64,000 nt of DNA from Abiotrophia defectiva ATCC 49176 (GTDB taxonomy: Bacteria; Bacillota; Bacilli; Lactobacillales; Aerococcaceae): assembly GCF_037041345.1 (NCBI RefSeq), contig NZ_CP146287.1, positions 1,739,501-1,803,500 on the forward strand, given 5' to 3'. The notes below the pieces were generated by a model, which was not told the DNA's origin, did not search any database, and saw nothing but the letters and a program-made list of their open reading frames with translations. How positions within the stretch are numbered: position 1 is the first letter of the stretch; every line of letters begins with the position of its first letter. The position numbers and the translations under genes are program-made. Shown one piece after another: positions 50,286-59,549 of the stretch.

Positions 50286-51209
50286 CTAAACTTCTGGCCA
50301 CAAGGGGCTTGGGTAAACACCTGACTGAGTCAAACTTTCAATGGCTTCTACCACTAAAGGTTTGTCTTCTTGATAGGTGACCCCAAACCACTGGGATTGG
50401 GTTTCTAAAATCTTGACTCTGGCTTGGTCAGACTTAATTTGCTTGCGAACTACACTTGGTAGGTAGTACTCACATTTATCAGGCTTAGTCCGAAGGCCCT
50501 TCTCCAAGAACTCTGGTAGATAGCCTTCAATAACTTGGATGAAAGCTTCGGGGAAGCCCCAGAGGTTCATGGACACAATGGTTTCTGGGTCTACATCCAC
50601 CCAGTTTAAGCCGTCTTGCGTATAGTGAATCCCTTCTGGATAGGCTTCAATCTGAGTCTGCTCTTCGATTTCAACTAAGTAGCCTGACTCATTAATTTGG
50701 CAAAGGCCCCGCGAAACCGCCCCGTTAGCCGAGATCGTTTTCTTGAGTGGATAGCCCACCATACTATAACGCGGATTACGATAGGTCTGCATTTTAACCA
50801 AATAATTATAGACCGATTGGAAGGCATGCCGGCCATAGAAATCATCGGCATTAATAACCGCAAAAGGTGCATCAATCAGGTCTCGCGCACACCAAACCGC
50901 ATGGGCGGTCCCCCAAGGCTTGGTTCGGCTAGTTGGCACGGCAAAACCCGCCGGTAAATCTTCTAATTTCTGATAGACATATTCTACTGTCATATATTGT
51001 GCTATACGGTCGCCAACTTGGGCCTTAAAACGCTCAGCCATGTCGGGTTTAATGATAAAAATAACCTTCTTAAAGCCTGCTTCTTTCGCATCATAGAGCG
51101 AATAATCCAGCATAACCTCCCCTCTTGGTCCGACTGAATCAAGCTGTTTGAGGCCACCATAACGACTGCCCATTCCGGCTGCCATAATGACCAGGATTGG
51201 TTCTTTCAT
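50286..51209 (-). CDS. Sugar nucleotidyltransferase
   Basis: 307 residues, GT-A nucleotidyltransferase fold: VIMAAGMGSRYGGLKQLDSV (signature GxGSR-K), FAVINADDFYGRHAFQSVYN and SMNLWGFPEAFIQVIEGYLP. It would join an NTP and a sugar-1-phosphate to a nucleotide sugar. It lies directly upstream of the NahK-like kinase gene, so the pair looks like a two-step salvage route. Exact nucleotide and sugar unknown. Confidence 0.75.
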   Translation of the reverse strand: MKEPILVIMAAGMGSRYGGLKQLDSVGPRGEVMLDYSLYDAKEAGFKKVIFIIKPDMAERFKAQVGDRIAQYMTVEYVYQKLEDLPAGFAVPTSRTKPWGTAHAVWCARDLIDAPFAVINADDFYGRHAFQSVYNYLVKMQTYRNPRYSMVGYPLKKTISANGAVSRGLCQINESGYLVEIEEQTQIEAYPEGIHYTQDGLNWVDVDPETIVSMNLWGFPEAFIQVIEGYLPEFLEKGLRTKPDKCEYYLPSVVRKQIKSDQARVKILETQSQWFGVTYQEDKPLVVEAIESLTQSGVYPSPLWPEV

Positions 51210-51421
51210 CTGTAAGACTCCCCTAACACCCCTAGTGGGGCGATATTCTATTCGCTATCCATCATCGAATGGATGCCAACTTTATTTTAGCATATTTTGA
51301 ACTGTTTGTAAGCTATTTCATTTGAGCTAAGATAATTTCTCCTCAGGCATTTTTGTCATCACTTGATACAAGGACCAGGCGCTGGCTTTCGCCACAAACC
51401 TCGCATTAGTAAGGTCTCTGT

Positions 51422-51430
51422 GCTATAATA
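51422..51430 (+). promoter_or_regulatory. Extended -10 promoter of GT2 gene
   Basis: TGCTATAAT about 30 bases upstream of the start codon; poor -35. Confidence 0.55.
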
Positions 51431-51458
51431 ATCACGAGATAGGATAGGAGGAATCAGC

Positions 51459-52406
51459 ATGTTATCTATTATTGTGCCCTGCTACAACGAAGCAGATGCC
51501 ATCCCATATTTCTTTGCTGCGACCGAAGAAGTGATCACAGGCCTTGGCTGCCAAACAGAATATATTTTTGTTAACGACGGCTCAAAGGATGAGACCCTAA
51601 CTGTCCTACGTAACTTACATCAAGAGCATCCTGACAGAGTGAGATACCTCTCCTTTTCTCGTAATTTCGGTAAAGAAGCCGCCATTTTTGCTGGACTCAA
51701 AGCCTGTCGTGGTGACTACATCACCTTAATGGATGCTGACCTACAAGATCCACCGGAGCTACTTCCACAGATGTTTGAACTTATCCAAAGCAAAGAGGTA
51801 GACTGCGTCGGGACTAGACGGACTACCCGCAAGGGTGAGCCACCCATTCGTAGTTTTTTCGCCCGTCTCTTCTACAAAATCATCAATCGCATTAGCCAGA
51901 CCGAAATCGTAGATGGGGCCCGCGACTATCGCCTAATGACTCGCCAAATGGTCGATGCCATTTTGGAGTTATCCGAGTACAATCGCTTCTCCAAAGGCTT
52001 GTTCAGCTGGGTGGGCTTTGATACGGTCTACCTAGAATTTGAGAACCGTGACCGGGTAGCTGGGCAAACCAGTTGGAACTTCTTCCAATTGCTACGTTAC
52101 TCCATTGATGGCATTATTAACTTCTCCGAGGCTCCTTTAACCTTAGCCTCCATTATGGGGACCATCACCTGCCTAATTTCAGCCTTTTTCTTAGTTGTTA
52201 TTATCGTACGAGCCCTTCTCTTCGGCGACCGAGTGGCTGGTTGGCCTTCGATTGTCTCCATCATCCTCTTCTTCTCCGGTATCCAACTCCTTTCTTTAGG
52301 GATTATCGGTAACTATATCGGTAAAATCTTTATGGAAACCAAACGGCGTCCAATTTATATCATTAAGGAAACAGAAGCAAGTTCAGACAAAAAAACTGAA
52401 GCCTAA
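51459..52406 (+). CDS. GT2 polyprenyl-phosphate glycosyltransferase (GtrB/DPM1-like)
   Basis: 315 residues: MLSIIVPCYNEADAIPYFFA, VNDGSKDETLTVLRNL, YITLMDADLQDPPELLPQMF (DxD) and two C-terminal membrane helices (TITCLISAFFLVVIIVRALL and VSIILFFSGIQLLSLGIIGN). It transfers a sugar onto undecaprenyl phosphate for decoration of surface polymers. AGGAGGAATCAGC precedes the ATG. It stands alone, without the usual GtrA flippase gene. Confidence 0.88.
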   Translation: MLSIIVPCYNEADAIPYFFAATEEVITGLGCQTEYIFVNDGSKDETLTVLRNLHQEHPDRVRYLSFSRNFGKEAAIFAGLKACRGDYITLMDADLQDPPELLPQMFELIQSKEVDCVGTRRTTRKGEPPIRSFFARLFYKIINRISQTEIVDGARDYRLMTRQMVDAILELSEYNRFSKGLFSWVGFDTVYLEFENRDRVAGQTSWNFFQLLRYSIDGIINFSEAPLTLASIMGTITCLISAFFLVVIIVRALLFGDRVAGWPSIVSIILFFSGIQLLSLGIIGNYIGKIFMETKRRPIYIIKETEASSDKKTEA

Positions 52407-52432
52407 CCCCTGGGTTGGCTTCAGTTTTATTT
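52391..52432. terminator. Bidirectional terminator between GT2 and pcp
   Basis: ACTGAAGCC...GGCTTCAGT with inner AACCC/GGGTT pairs; A-run before and TTTTATTTG after. Overlaps the GT2 stop codon. Confidence 0.8.
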
Positions 52433-52436
52433 GTTA

Positions 52437-53084
52437 TTAATGGGTTTCGCCGCCCACAACTCGAACATCCGTCTTGCCCTGGTAGGCTACAAGGGTCTCT
52501 AAGCAGACAGTCAGACCCTTAACAATATCAGCTAAAGCCATAGAGGCTTGACCCGGCTTGTCTACCACTTGTTCCGTCACATAAGGGACATGAATGAAGC
52601 CCCCTTGAGTATTAGGATGATGCTTAGCCAGATAATAGAGATTCTGATACATAATATGGTTGCAGACAAAGGTCCCAGCCGTGTTAGATAAGCTAGCAGG
52701 CAAGCCCGCTGCCTTAACTGCCTCTACCATGGCCTTAACCGGCAAGGTCGTAAAGTAGGCTGGCGCCCCGTCAGCTTGAATGACTGTATCCAGAGGTTGT
52801 TGGCCCTTGTTATCAGCGATTCGCGCATCATCCACGTTAATGGCTACCCGTTCAGGCGTAATGCCAAAGCGACCGCCCGCTTGACCGACGCAGACCACCG
52901 CATGGGGTTGGTGCTGCTCAACTGCTTCAAAGAGACGCTTAGCCGAATCACCAAAAACGGTTGGAATCTGAACCGTCACAATCTCAGCACCCTCAATTTC
53001 CTTAGGTAAGCGACTAACGGCTTCCCAGGCGGGGTTAATGGCTTCTCCGCCAAAAGGGTCGAAACCTGTTACTAAAATTTTCAT
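52437..53084 (-). CDS. pcp: Pyroglutamyl peptidase I
   Basis: 215 residues of the C15 family: [40 protein letters not shown] (with catalytic Glu), catalytic Cys in [15 protein letters not shown] and the His in GGFIHVPYV. Removes N-terminal pyroglutamate from peptides. Co-transcribed after the DUF969 and DUF979 membrane genes with a 16-base gap. Confidence 0.93.
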   Translation of the reverse strand: MKILVTGFDPFGGEAINPAWEAVSRLPKEIEGAEIVTVQIPTVFGDSAKRLFEAVEQHQPHAVVCVGQAGGRFGITPERVAINVDDARIADNKGQQPLDTVIQADGAPAYFTTLPVKAMVEAVKAAGLPASLSNTAGTFVCNHIMYQNLYYLAKHHPNTQGGFIHVPYVTEQVVDKPGQASMALADIVKGLTVCLETLVAYQGKTDVRVVGGETH

Positions 53085-53100
53085 AAGTTCATCTCCTATT

Positions 53101-54030
53101 CTAATATGCCATAAAGTAAATCAAGGCAATGTGCAAGACAATCATGACAAGCGCAACAGGAATTTGCTGCTTGATGACGCCATTCGGGTCTTTCATTTCT
53201 AAGAGAGAAGCAGGCATAGAGTTAAAATTAGCTGCCATCGGTGTCATCAAGGTCCCACAATAGCCCGCTGTCATAGCTAAGGTGCCGGCTACCACCGGAT
53301 TAGCTCCCAAAGCGAAAACAAACGGAATCCCAATACCTGCCGTAATTACTGTGAAGGCTGCGAAGGCATTCCCCATAATCATGGTGAAAATTACCATCCC
53401 TAAAACATAGGCTACTACACCTAACAAACGATTCTCCGCTGGCACCACTGAGGCTACAGCTGTCGAAATCAAGGTCCCTACTTGTGCCTTGGTAAAGATA
53501 ACTCCCAGAGCAGCAAGTAATTGAGGCAGAATGATGGTTACCCCCATTTGTAGCGTCATCTGAGTGGTCCCATCATAGACTTCTTTTGGCTTAGGACGTA
53601 ACATAATCAAAGCAACCGCCAAGGAAATTAAGCCACCAATTACTAAAGGCGCTTGCCCCCCTAAACCTTTAACATTGTAAACTAACAAGACGGCAACTAA
53701 GGCCAAGGTCAGAGAAGGCAAGAAAATCCATAAGCCATAGCGCTTAGCACGTTCCTCCTTCACAGCATCGGACACCGTATGAAGACTAGGAGTAGTCACT
53801 TGCTTAGTTACAGTTAAAATCGCCATGACTACTAACAGAACCCCTACTATAAATGGTGGCAAGTAAGACCCAAAGGCAAAAATAACCCCTAAGAGACTCC
53901 AGAAGATGGTAGCCCCCAATCGAGTCTTACTATCTGAGCGATAAACATAGAAGGCTGACAGGAAGAAGATTACCCCCGCAATGTAATAAGCGAATTCTAA
54001 AATCAGATCACGTACTGCAGTGATTTCCAT
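53101..54030 (-). CDS. DUF979 membrane protein (putative transporter subunit)
   Basis: 309 residues with about ten membrane helices; contains [20 protein letters not shown], the [20 protein letters not shown] and [18 protein letters not shown] segments typical of the DUF979 family. It overlaps the DUF969 gene by one base. The DUF969-DUF979-pcp combination is widespread in Firmicutes; transport of pyroglutamate or its peptides is the usual guess. Confidence 0.85.
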   Translation of the reverse strand: MEITAVRDLILEFAYYIAGVIFFLSAFYVYRSDSKTRLGATIFWSLLGVIFAFGSYLPPFIVGVLLVVMAILTVTKQVTTPSLHTVSDAVKEERAKRYGLWIFLPSLTLALVAVLLVYNVKGLGGQAPLVIGGLISLAVALIMLRPKPKEVYDGTTQMTLQMGVTIILPQLLAALGVIFTKAQVGTLISTAVASVVPAENRLLGVVAYVLGMVIFTMIMGNAFAAFTVITAGIGIPFVFALGANPVVAGTLAMTAGYCGTLMTPMAANFNSMPASLLEMKDPNGVIKQQIPVALVMIVLHIALIYFMAY

Positions 54031-54704
54031 TATTTTCTCCCCCTTCTATTCAGACTTTGCTGCCAGTATGCCATATAGAGTGCTACCACGATTAAGCTAG
54101 CAATCCCTACAGTCAGAGCTGTGTTGGCAACATCTGTTGCCGCCGCATCATAACCTGCTTCAGTTAAAGTAGAAATAATCAGCAAGACCCCTGAAGAACC
54201 GACAAAGATATTTTGAGAGTAGAAGTTGGCGATATTTTCTACGGCCGCACATTTACCCTTAATAGCGTCAACCTCCTCATCGCTTAAATCATCGCCGCAT
54301 TTTTCTCGCACAGTGGCGTCGGTCATAGGATAAATCAAGGGGCGAACGAACTGAACATGTCCACCCAGAGGGATATGGAAGGCTAGGGACACCTCACGAA
54401 TCAAGACATAGGTATACAGCAAAATAGGTGCCGTCAAGCCCTTGAGCTTACTAATCAGATGCTGGGCTTGTTGACGCAGGCCGAAGCGCTCTACCATAGC
54501 AATCATAGGAATTGGAATCAAGAAGATGGTGACCAAACGGTTCTTGACGAAGTTCTCCCCCAAGAGAATTAGCGCCTCTTGCCAGTTAATACCAGCCACC
54601 AAGGCTGTGGATAGGGCTGCTACAATTAAGACCGCCATGGTATCCAACTTAAGCGAAAAACCAAGGACAATAATAACAATACCAATTAATATGAACCAGT
54701 TCAT
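54030..54704 (-). CDS. DUF969 membrane protein (putative transporter subunit)
   Basis: 224 residues, five to six membrane helices, with GLRQQAQHLISKLKGLTAPI, HIPLGGHVQFVRPLIYPMTD and FYSQNIFVGSSGVLLIISTL, all typical of DUF969. First gene of the DUF969-DUF979-pcp operon. The two DUFs together look like halves of one carrier. Experimental function unknown to me. Confidence 0.85.
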   Translation of the reverse strand: MNWFILIGIVIIVLGFSLKLDTMAVLIVAALSTALVAGINWQEALILLGENFVKNRLVTIFLIPIPMIAMVERFGLRQQAQHLISKLKGLTAPILLYTYVLIREVSLAFHIPLGGHVQFVRPLIYPMTDATVREKCGDDLSDEEVDAIKGKCAAVENIANFYSQNIFVGSSGVLLIISTLTEAGYDAAATDVANTALTVGIASLIVVALYMAYWQQSLNRRGRK

Positions 54705-54831
54705 ACTGTCACTCCTTTCAAATTGTTTAATCTAAATATAGCGATTATCCTGCTCAAAGTAAAGCTTTTCCGAACAAAAAGCGCCTACTATATGTAAACG
54801 TCCGTTTTTTTAGTCCTGTATTCTGACTTAA

Positions 54832-54874
54832 CCAAAAACCTCAAGAATCGGTTTAGTAGCCGATTCTTGAGGTT
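54832..54874 (-). terminator. Terminator of M50-like gene
   Basis: Minus-strand AACCTCAAGAATCGG...CCGATTCTTGAGGTT followed by TTTGG. Confidence 0.75.
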
Positions 54875-54875
54875 C

Positions 54876-55985
54876 TTAATTATTGCTGGTTTGTTCTGCC
54901 TGGATTTTCTCTTCCAGGTAATCAATAATGCGAGCTTCCTGCTCCTGGGCTCTAAGATTATGGGCACGAGGTAGTCGTTTCTTAGCTTGCGCCAAATGCT
55001 CCAGAGCCGTTACCACATCACCCTTGACCCGCCAGTGATAGGCGGCCTGGGCCGTTGAATTTTCTGGTCGCTTGGTTTTCAGCATGGCCACTAAGAGTGG
55101 ATCTTCCAGTAAGGTCGTAATCAGGGGGGCTTCCGGATGTTGCAGGCTAGCCGCAAAAAGTAAGAGACGCAAGATTTCCTGACGATAGGGCGTCACCATA
55201 TCCTCCCGTTCCTGGTAGATTTTCTTAGACAGGATATAGACTTCTTCGAACTGACCCTGATCCACTAGTTGCTCTAAGTCATAAAAAATCGTAGCATCAG
55301 TCAAGAAGTTCGTCTCATTAATAGTAACACGCCGTAGATAGCGATATTTCTCATCATAAGACTTACCACGATTGGCCCAGTAATTATCCTCTAACATTAG
55401 GAAGAAGACCAGGCGGTTTAATTCACTTTTGCTCAATAAAAGTAAGTTTTTGCCATCATTAAAACTCATGGGAATGGCGTTAGTCAGGCCCATTAAAATC
55501 CCTAGACTAGCAAAGACAAAGACATAGATATTAGGCCATAGCCAATAGGCCAAGACACTAGTCAAAATATTGGCCAGAAATCCACCCGCTAAGTAGAGCC
55601 TAAAGGGAAAATGTTGACTTTGATAGCGTGGTGGGCGCATCAAACACTGGCCACCTGTTCCGGCCACATGTTGCCAGCGAAACTTAAAGCCACCTGACTC
55701 TGTTTTTTCTAATTTTAAATCCATGACCCGGAAACTAACAAATTTATAACCCGTCAGCAGGCCACCAAGCAAGTGGCCCCCTTCATGAATAATAATATGT
55801 AAAATCGTGCTCACTATAAAGGTCGCCAGCAAATAGGTAATGGACACATGACGTATCTGATTGGCCAGTGAAGAACCGAAGAAGTGCCCAATCAGCAAGC
55901 CAACTGCAGCGCCGACTAAAAGACACAAGACTAAATAGCCTAGCTGAAGCAAAACCCAAGATTTTTTTGTATTTTTTTGCGCCAT
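54876..55985 (-). CDS. M50-like membrane metallopeptidase
   Basis: 369 residues. Membrane helices in residues 12-225, zinc motif HEGGH in ILHIIIHEGGHLLGGLLTGY, and a second motif NAIPMSFNDGKNLLLL with the metal-binding Asp, as in site-2-type proteases. The C-terminal 150 residues are soluble and helical, like TPR repeats. It has no PDZ domain. It differs from RseP; it may process a membrane-bound regulator or a peptide, but no partner is visible. Confidence 0.75.
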   Translation of the reverse strand: MAQKNTKKSWVLLQLGYLVLCLLVGAAVGLLIGHFFGSSLANQIRHVSITYLLATFIVSTILHIIIHEGGHLLGGLLTGYKFVSFRVMDLKLEKTESGGFKFRWQHVAGTGGQCLMRPPRYQSQHFPFRLYLAGGFLANILTSVLAYWLWPNIYVFVFASLGILMGLTNAIPMSFNDGKNLLLLSKSELNRLVFFLMLEDNYWANRGKSYDEKYRYLRRVTINETNFLTDATIFYDLEQLVDQGQFEEVYILSKKIYQEREDMVTPYRQEILRLLLFAASLQHPEAPLITTLLEDPLLVAMLKTKRPENSTAQAAYHWRVKGDVVTALEHLAQAKKRLPRAHNLRAQEQEARIIDYLEEKIQAEQTSNN

Positions 55986-56142
55986 TATAGTTCCTCCCTT
56001 TCAGTCCAATTGGTCACCAATATAGTCTCTATTATACTGGATAGCACCTAGTGGTTCAAGGTCAAGAATTGCCACCGAGAGGTAATAATATGATTAAAGC
56101 CCATGACAGTCATATTAGTCAACTCAGGACAAAATGGCTCTG

Positions 56143-56171
56143 TTGACAGGCTTCTGCTTTCGTGTTACACT
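56143..56171 (+). promoter_or_regulatory. Promoter of T-box leader
   Basis: TTGACA 56,143-56,148, 17 bp, TACACT 56,166-56,171. Confidence 0.7.
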
Positions 56172-56177
56172 GAGGCA

Positions 56178-56440
56178 AATACTACTTCGATGACGAGATG
56201 AGTAAGTCAAGCCACGGTCTATAGAGAGCCCTAGTTGCTGCAAAGGGGTGGCCACCTTGACCCAAGATGGCCTCTGAGAATTTCACTGTTTTTCAGCCAG
56301 TGAGACGTTCGCAACGTTACTGCCAAGTCTTAGACTTACCAAGGTGCTTGCTGTGAGGCAAGTACAAAATCGGGTGGTACCACGAAGATTCGTCCCGGCG
56401 CGCAGGCCTTTTCCTGTGCGTCGGGCTTTTTCTTTGACCT
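56178..56440 (+). promoter_or_regulatory. T-box riboswitch upstream of trans-sulfuration gene
   Basis: The leader contains AGAGAGCC (AG-bulge region), the GGGTGGTACCACG T-box at about 56,374-56,386, and a terminator GGCGCGCAGG...CCTGTGCGTC followed by TTTTTC. A candidate specifier AUG (methionine) lies at 56,267-56,269 in the position expected for stem I, matching the downstream enzyme; the specifier is only tentative. Confidence 0.85.
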
Positions 56441-56460
56441 ATTAATCCATAAAGGAGTTG

Positions 56461-57552
56461 ACCCTGATGACCCATCGTGACACTCAACTAGCCCAACTGG
56501 GCAACCGACAAGACCAACAGACTGGCGCAGTCTCCCTGCCTATTCACCTGTCTACCGCCTACGCCCATCCAGGTTTGGGCCAAAGTACAGGCTTTGACTA
56601 TACCCGAACCAAAAACCCCACTCGTACGGTCTTAGAAGAAGGCCTGGCTGCCCTTGAAGGTGGCGCCCAAGCAGTGGTGACCTCTTCTGGTATGAGTGCC
56701 ATCCAACTAGTCCTGGGCCTCTTCCCAGCTGGCAGTCAATTCCTGGTAACACGAGACGTATATGGGGGCAGCTTCCGCTACTTCGATAAGCTCCAAGCGC
56801 AAGGCTTCTATCAATTTACTTATTTCCAAGATTTTGAAGACTTGACCTCCTTAATTAGCGATCAAGTAGCTGCTGTCTTCGTCGAGACACCTACCAACCC
56901 GCTAATGCAGGAAATTGATTTGGCGGCTGTGGCCCAACTCTGTCAACACCACCAAACACGCCTTATCGTGGACAACACCTTCTTGACGCCCCTACGTCAA
57001 CGTCCCCTAGAATTAGGGGCTGACCTAGTCATTCATTCAGGCACCAAATACCTGACTGGCCATAACGACATCTTGGCTGGTGTGGTGGTGGCCAAGGATG
57101 CTAGCTTGGGCGAGCAACTAGTCTGGTTGTCCAACACAACAGGCCCAACCTTGTCACCTTTTGACTGTTGGCTCTTTATCCGCTCACTTAAAACCCTGTC
57201 CCTGCGACTAGACCGGCAAGAAGCCAATGCCCAGGCCCTAGCCCAAGCCCTAAGCCAACACCCGCAAATCAAAGAAGTACTCTACCCTGGTCGCGGTGCC
57301 ATGATGTCCATTAAGATTCAAGATGCCAGCAAGGTAGACAGCTTCTTACGCGCTCTCAAGGTCTTCACCTTTGCGGAGAGCTTAGGGGGTGTCGAAAGCT
57401 TCATCACCTATCCAACCACCCAAACCCATGCCGACATCCCGCAAGACATTCGCGAGTCTTATGGTTTAACAGCCGACTTACTACGAGTATCCGTAGGGAT
57501 TGAAGACCCGCAAGATTTAATTGCGGACATTATTCAGGCCCTCAATGCCTAA
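56461..57552 (+). CDS. Cystathionine gamma-synthase/beta-lyase family enzyme
   Basis: About 364 residues, fold type I PLP enzyme: YTRTKNPTRTVLEEGLAALE, VTSSGMSAIQLVLGLF, VETPTNPLMQEIDLAAVAQL, and the PLP lysine in VIHSGTKYLTGHNDILAGVV. It is either MetB-like (O-acyl-homoserine and cysteine) or MetC-like; sequence by eye does not decide, and the T-box with AUG supports methionine synthesis. Start is an ATG within CTGATGACCCATCGTG after AAAGGAG, probably 56,467 or the TTG at 56,458; I give an intermediate position, so the first residues are uncertain. Confidence 0.88.
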   Translation, partial: TLMTHRDTQLAQLGNRQDQQTGAVSLPIHLSTAYAHPGLGQSTGFDYTRTKNPTRTVLEEGLAALEGGAQAVVTSSGMSAIQLVLGLFPAGSQFLVTRDVYGGSFRYFDKLQAQGFYQFTYFQDFEDLTSLISDQVAAVFVETPTNPLMQEIDLAAVAQLCQHHQTRLIVDNTFLTPLRQRPLELGADLVIHSGTKYLTGHNDILAGVVVAKDASLGEQLVWLSNTTGPTLSPFDCWLFIRSLKTLSLRLDRQEANAQALAQALSQHPQIKEVLYPGRGAMMSIKIQDASKVDSFLRALKVFTFAESLGGVESFITYPTTQTHADIPQDIRESYGLTADLLRVSVGIEDPQDLIADIIQALNA

Positions 57553-57555
57553 GAA

Positions 57556-57585
57556 AAAGCGAAGTGCTTCTGCACTTCGCTTTTC
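57556..57585 (+). terminator. Terminator of trans-sulfuration gene
   Basis: AAAGCGAAGTGC-TTCT-GCACTTCGCTTTT. Confidence 0.85.
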
Positions 57586-57593
57586 TAATGCTA

Positions 57594-57626
57594 TCAAAAA
57601 CCACACAGCCTGCGCCATGTGGTTTT
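57594..57626 (-). terminator. Terminator of ddl
   Basis: Minus-strand ACCACA...TGTGGT with long loop, followed by TTTTTGAT. Confidence 0.6.
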
Positions 57627-57630
57627 GTCT

Positions 57631-58719
57631 TTAACGACTTACTTGTTTATAAGCTTGCTTGTCTTCGAAGCTCTTAAGCGCTAACTGCAAGAGCTCTTCA
57701 ATCAAGTCACGGGTATTAAGCCCGGTCGCTTCCCAAAGACAAGGATACATGCTGTAAGGGGTAAAGCCTGGCATGGTGTTAATTTCATTAATATAGATAT
57801 CGTGGCTAGCCGTCACAAAGAAGTCAACCCTCGACAAGCCCTTGCCATCCAATGCGCGGTAGGCGCGTAGGGCATATTCTTGAATCTTGTCACTAATGGC
57901 GTCTGGCAATTGAGCCGGAATCTCCATTTCAACTGTGTTGTTGACATACTTTTCATCGTAGTCATAGAAATCAGCGGTCTTAACCAGACGGCCGACTACA
58001 CTAGCGTGTGCGTCATCGTTGCCTAGAACTGCTACTTCGCATTCTTGAGCAGAAATCCCTTGTTCCACCACGATGCGACGGTCAAATTGCAGGGCTTTCT
58101 CTACGGCTGCACGCAGCTCTTCGGTTGTGGTGGCTTTAGAAATCCCCACGCTAGAGCCCATGTTAGCAGGCTTTACAAAGAGCGGATAGAGCAAGTTGCC
58201 CTCGCAGCGATTCATCCATTCCTCAGGGGACTGAGCCCATTCACGAGAATCAAAGGCCACGTATGGCACTTGTGGTAAGCCAGCTTGGTGGAAAAGTTGT
58301 TTGGAAATGACCTTGTCCATACCGCAGGCGCTAGCAGTCACGCCAGCCCCGACATAAGGCATACCCAAGACTTCCAAGAAACCTTGGATGGTCCCATCTT
58401 CGCCGTTAGGCCCATGTAAGATAGGAAAGACAATGGTATCTGCTTCCTTAATGTCGCCAGGTTGAATTAAGGTCCCGACTGATTGACCCTCTGGCCCCTC
58501 AGCCCAACATGCTTGCGGACCAGCGCTTAGGGCAAGTTGATTAGAGTGGCTAAGCGGACCTGATAAAGGCGCCCCCTTGAGCCAGTCTCCTTGCTTGGTA
58601 ATATAAACTGGTTGTACTTCATAGTAATTGTACATGATGGACTGCATAATATTATGTGCTGAAATCAAGGAAATATCATGTTCAGCACTCTGCCCACCAT
58701 AGAGTAAGACGATTTTCAT
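57631..58719 (-). CDS. ddl: D-alanine-D-alanine ligase
   Basis: 362 residues, ATP-grasp: KIVLLYGGQSAEHDISLISA, FPILHGPNGEDGTIQGFLEV, FVKPANMGSSVGISKATTTE, RVDFFVTASHDIYINEINTM and PGFTPYSMYPCLW. It makes the D-Ala-D-Ala dipeptide for peptidoglycan. The omega-loop has the Tyr-containing Y(D/E)-type region FYDYDEKYVNNT, which fits Ala rather than lactate. Start ATG 58,719 after GGAGGAAC. 20 bases downstream of the 249-residue unknown gene. Confidence 0.95.
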   Translation of the reverse strand: MKIVLLYGGQSAEHDISLISAHNIMQSIMYNYYEVQPVYITKQGDWLKGAPLSGPLSHSNQLALSAGPQACWAEGPEGQSVGTLIQPGDIKEADTIVFPILHGPNGEDGTIQGFLEVLGMPYVGAGVTASACGMDKVISKQLFHQAGLPQVPYVAFDSREWAQSPEEWMNRCEGNLLYPLFVKPANMGSSVGISKATTTEELRAAVEKALQFDRRIVVEQGISAQECEVAVLGNDDAHASVVGRLVKTADFYDYDEKYVNNTVEMEIPAQLPDAISDKIQEYALRAYRALDGKGLSRVDFFVTASHDIYINEINTMPGFTPYSMYPCLWEATGLNTRDLIEELLQLALKSFEDKQAYKQVSR

Positions 58720-58739
58720 GTAAAGTTCCTCCATCAATT

Positions 58740-59489
58740 TTAGATATTCAATACTAGGCGCCAATGGCTGGCACTAGTATCATAGACAATCTCCCCAATC
58801 TGCTCAGCCAAATTCTGATTCTGGGAGAGCAAGGTCAATTCATCTTCAATGACAAATAGGGGAACTAACCATTTTCCATTTAGGTAGTGAGCTTGCACAA
58901 AGTCTACTTTAATACCATTAGCAAATAAGGGAGCCAATTCCTCAGCTACGTGCGCAGGCAAAAGAGATACGGTCTGGCGCTTAGAGAAGAAAAGATTCTT
59001 ATTCTCATTGACTAGCTCCGTCATGCGTTCGGTCATATTCCGAGCAAAGCGCGGGTAGAAGTCTTGAATATGCCGATAGAAGAGCTTGTTGAGCCCATTA
59101 GGTAAAGTGAGATAGACAAAGTTGTTCTGCAACTTATAGAAGAAAGCCGAGCGTAGGACATTGGAAGAGTGGAAGAGGTAAAGTAATTCCGCAATTTCCT
59201 GAGGAGTCAATTGATGCATGAGTTCAATGGATTCGAAGTCAATCCAGTTAGACATCCGCAGCTTCTGGGCTTGGACTGTCTCCATATACCGTAAGACTTC
59301 TGACCGTCCCCGCAAAATCTTGAAGTTGGTCTGCACATCAAAGCGACCAAAATTAGCCGGTGCTTCTGCCAAAATCAAGTTATTAGGTAAATTCTGTGCA
59401 CTAAAGTCGTCACTAGTCAGACTTAGGGCCCGGGTCATCATATAGTTGGTAACCGAGTCATAATGCACATAGAGGTTAACCCGTTTCAT
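58740..59489 (-). CDS. Conserved-looking unknown protein (249 aa)
   Basis: 249 residues beginning MKRVNLYVHYDSVTNYMMTR after AAAGGAGG. Predicted soluble and mixed alpha/beta; contains LTPQEIAELLYLFHSSNVLR and LPNGLNKLFYRHIQDFYPRF, no membrane segment or known catalytic motif. It is co-transcribed with ddl (20 bases apart), so a link with cell-wall synthesis is possible. No family recognised. Confidence 0.6.
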   Translation of the reverse strand: MKRVNLYVHYDSVTNYMMTRALSLTSDDFSAQNLPNNLILAEAPANFGRFDVQTNFKILRGRSEVLRYMETVQAQKLRMSNWIDFESIELMHQLTPQEIAELLYLFHSSNVLRSAFFYKLQNNFVYLTLPNGLNKLFYRHIQDFYPRFARNMTERMTELVNENKNLFFSKRQTVSLLPAHVAEELAPLFANGIKVDFVQAHYLNGKWLVPLFVIEDELTLLSQNQNLAEQIGEIVYDTSASHWRLVLNI

Positions 59490-59549
59490 CTCATGCCTCC
59501 TTTCCATGCTAGCTAGTAAGTCAATAATATAATGGGAGCAAGTTTAGAC

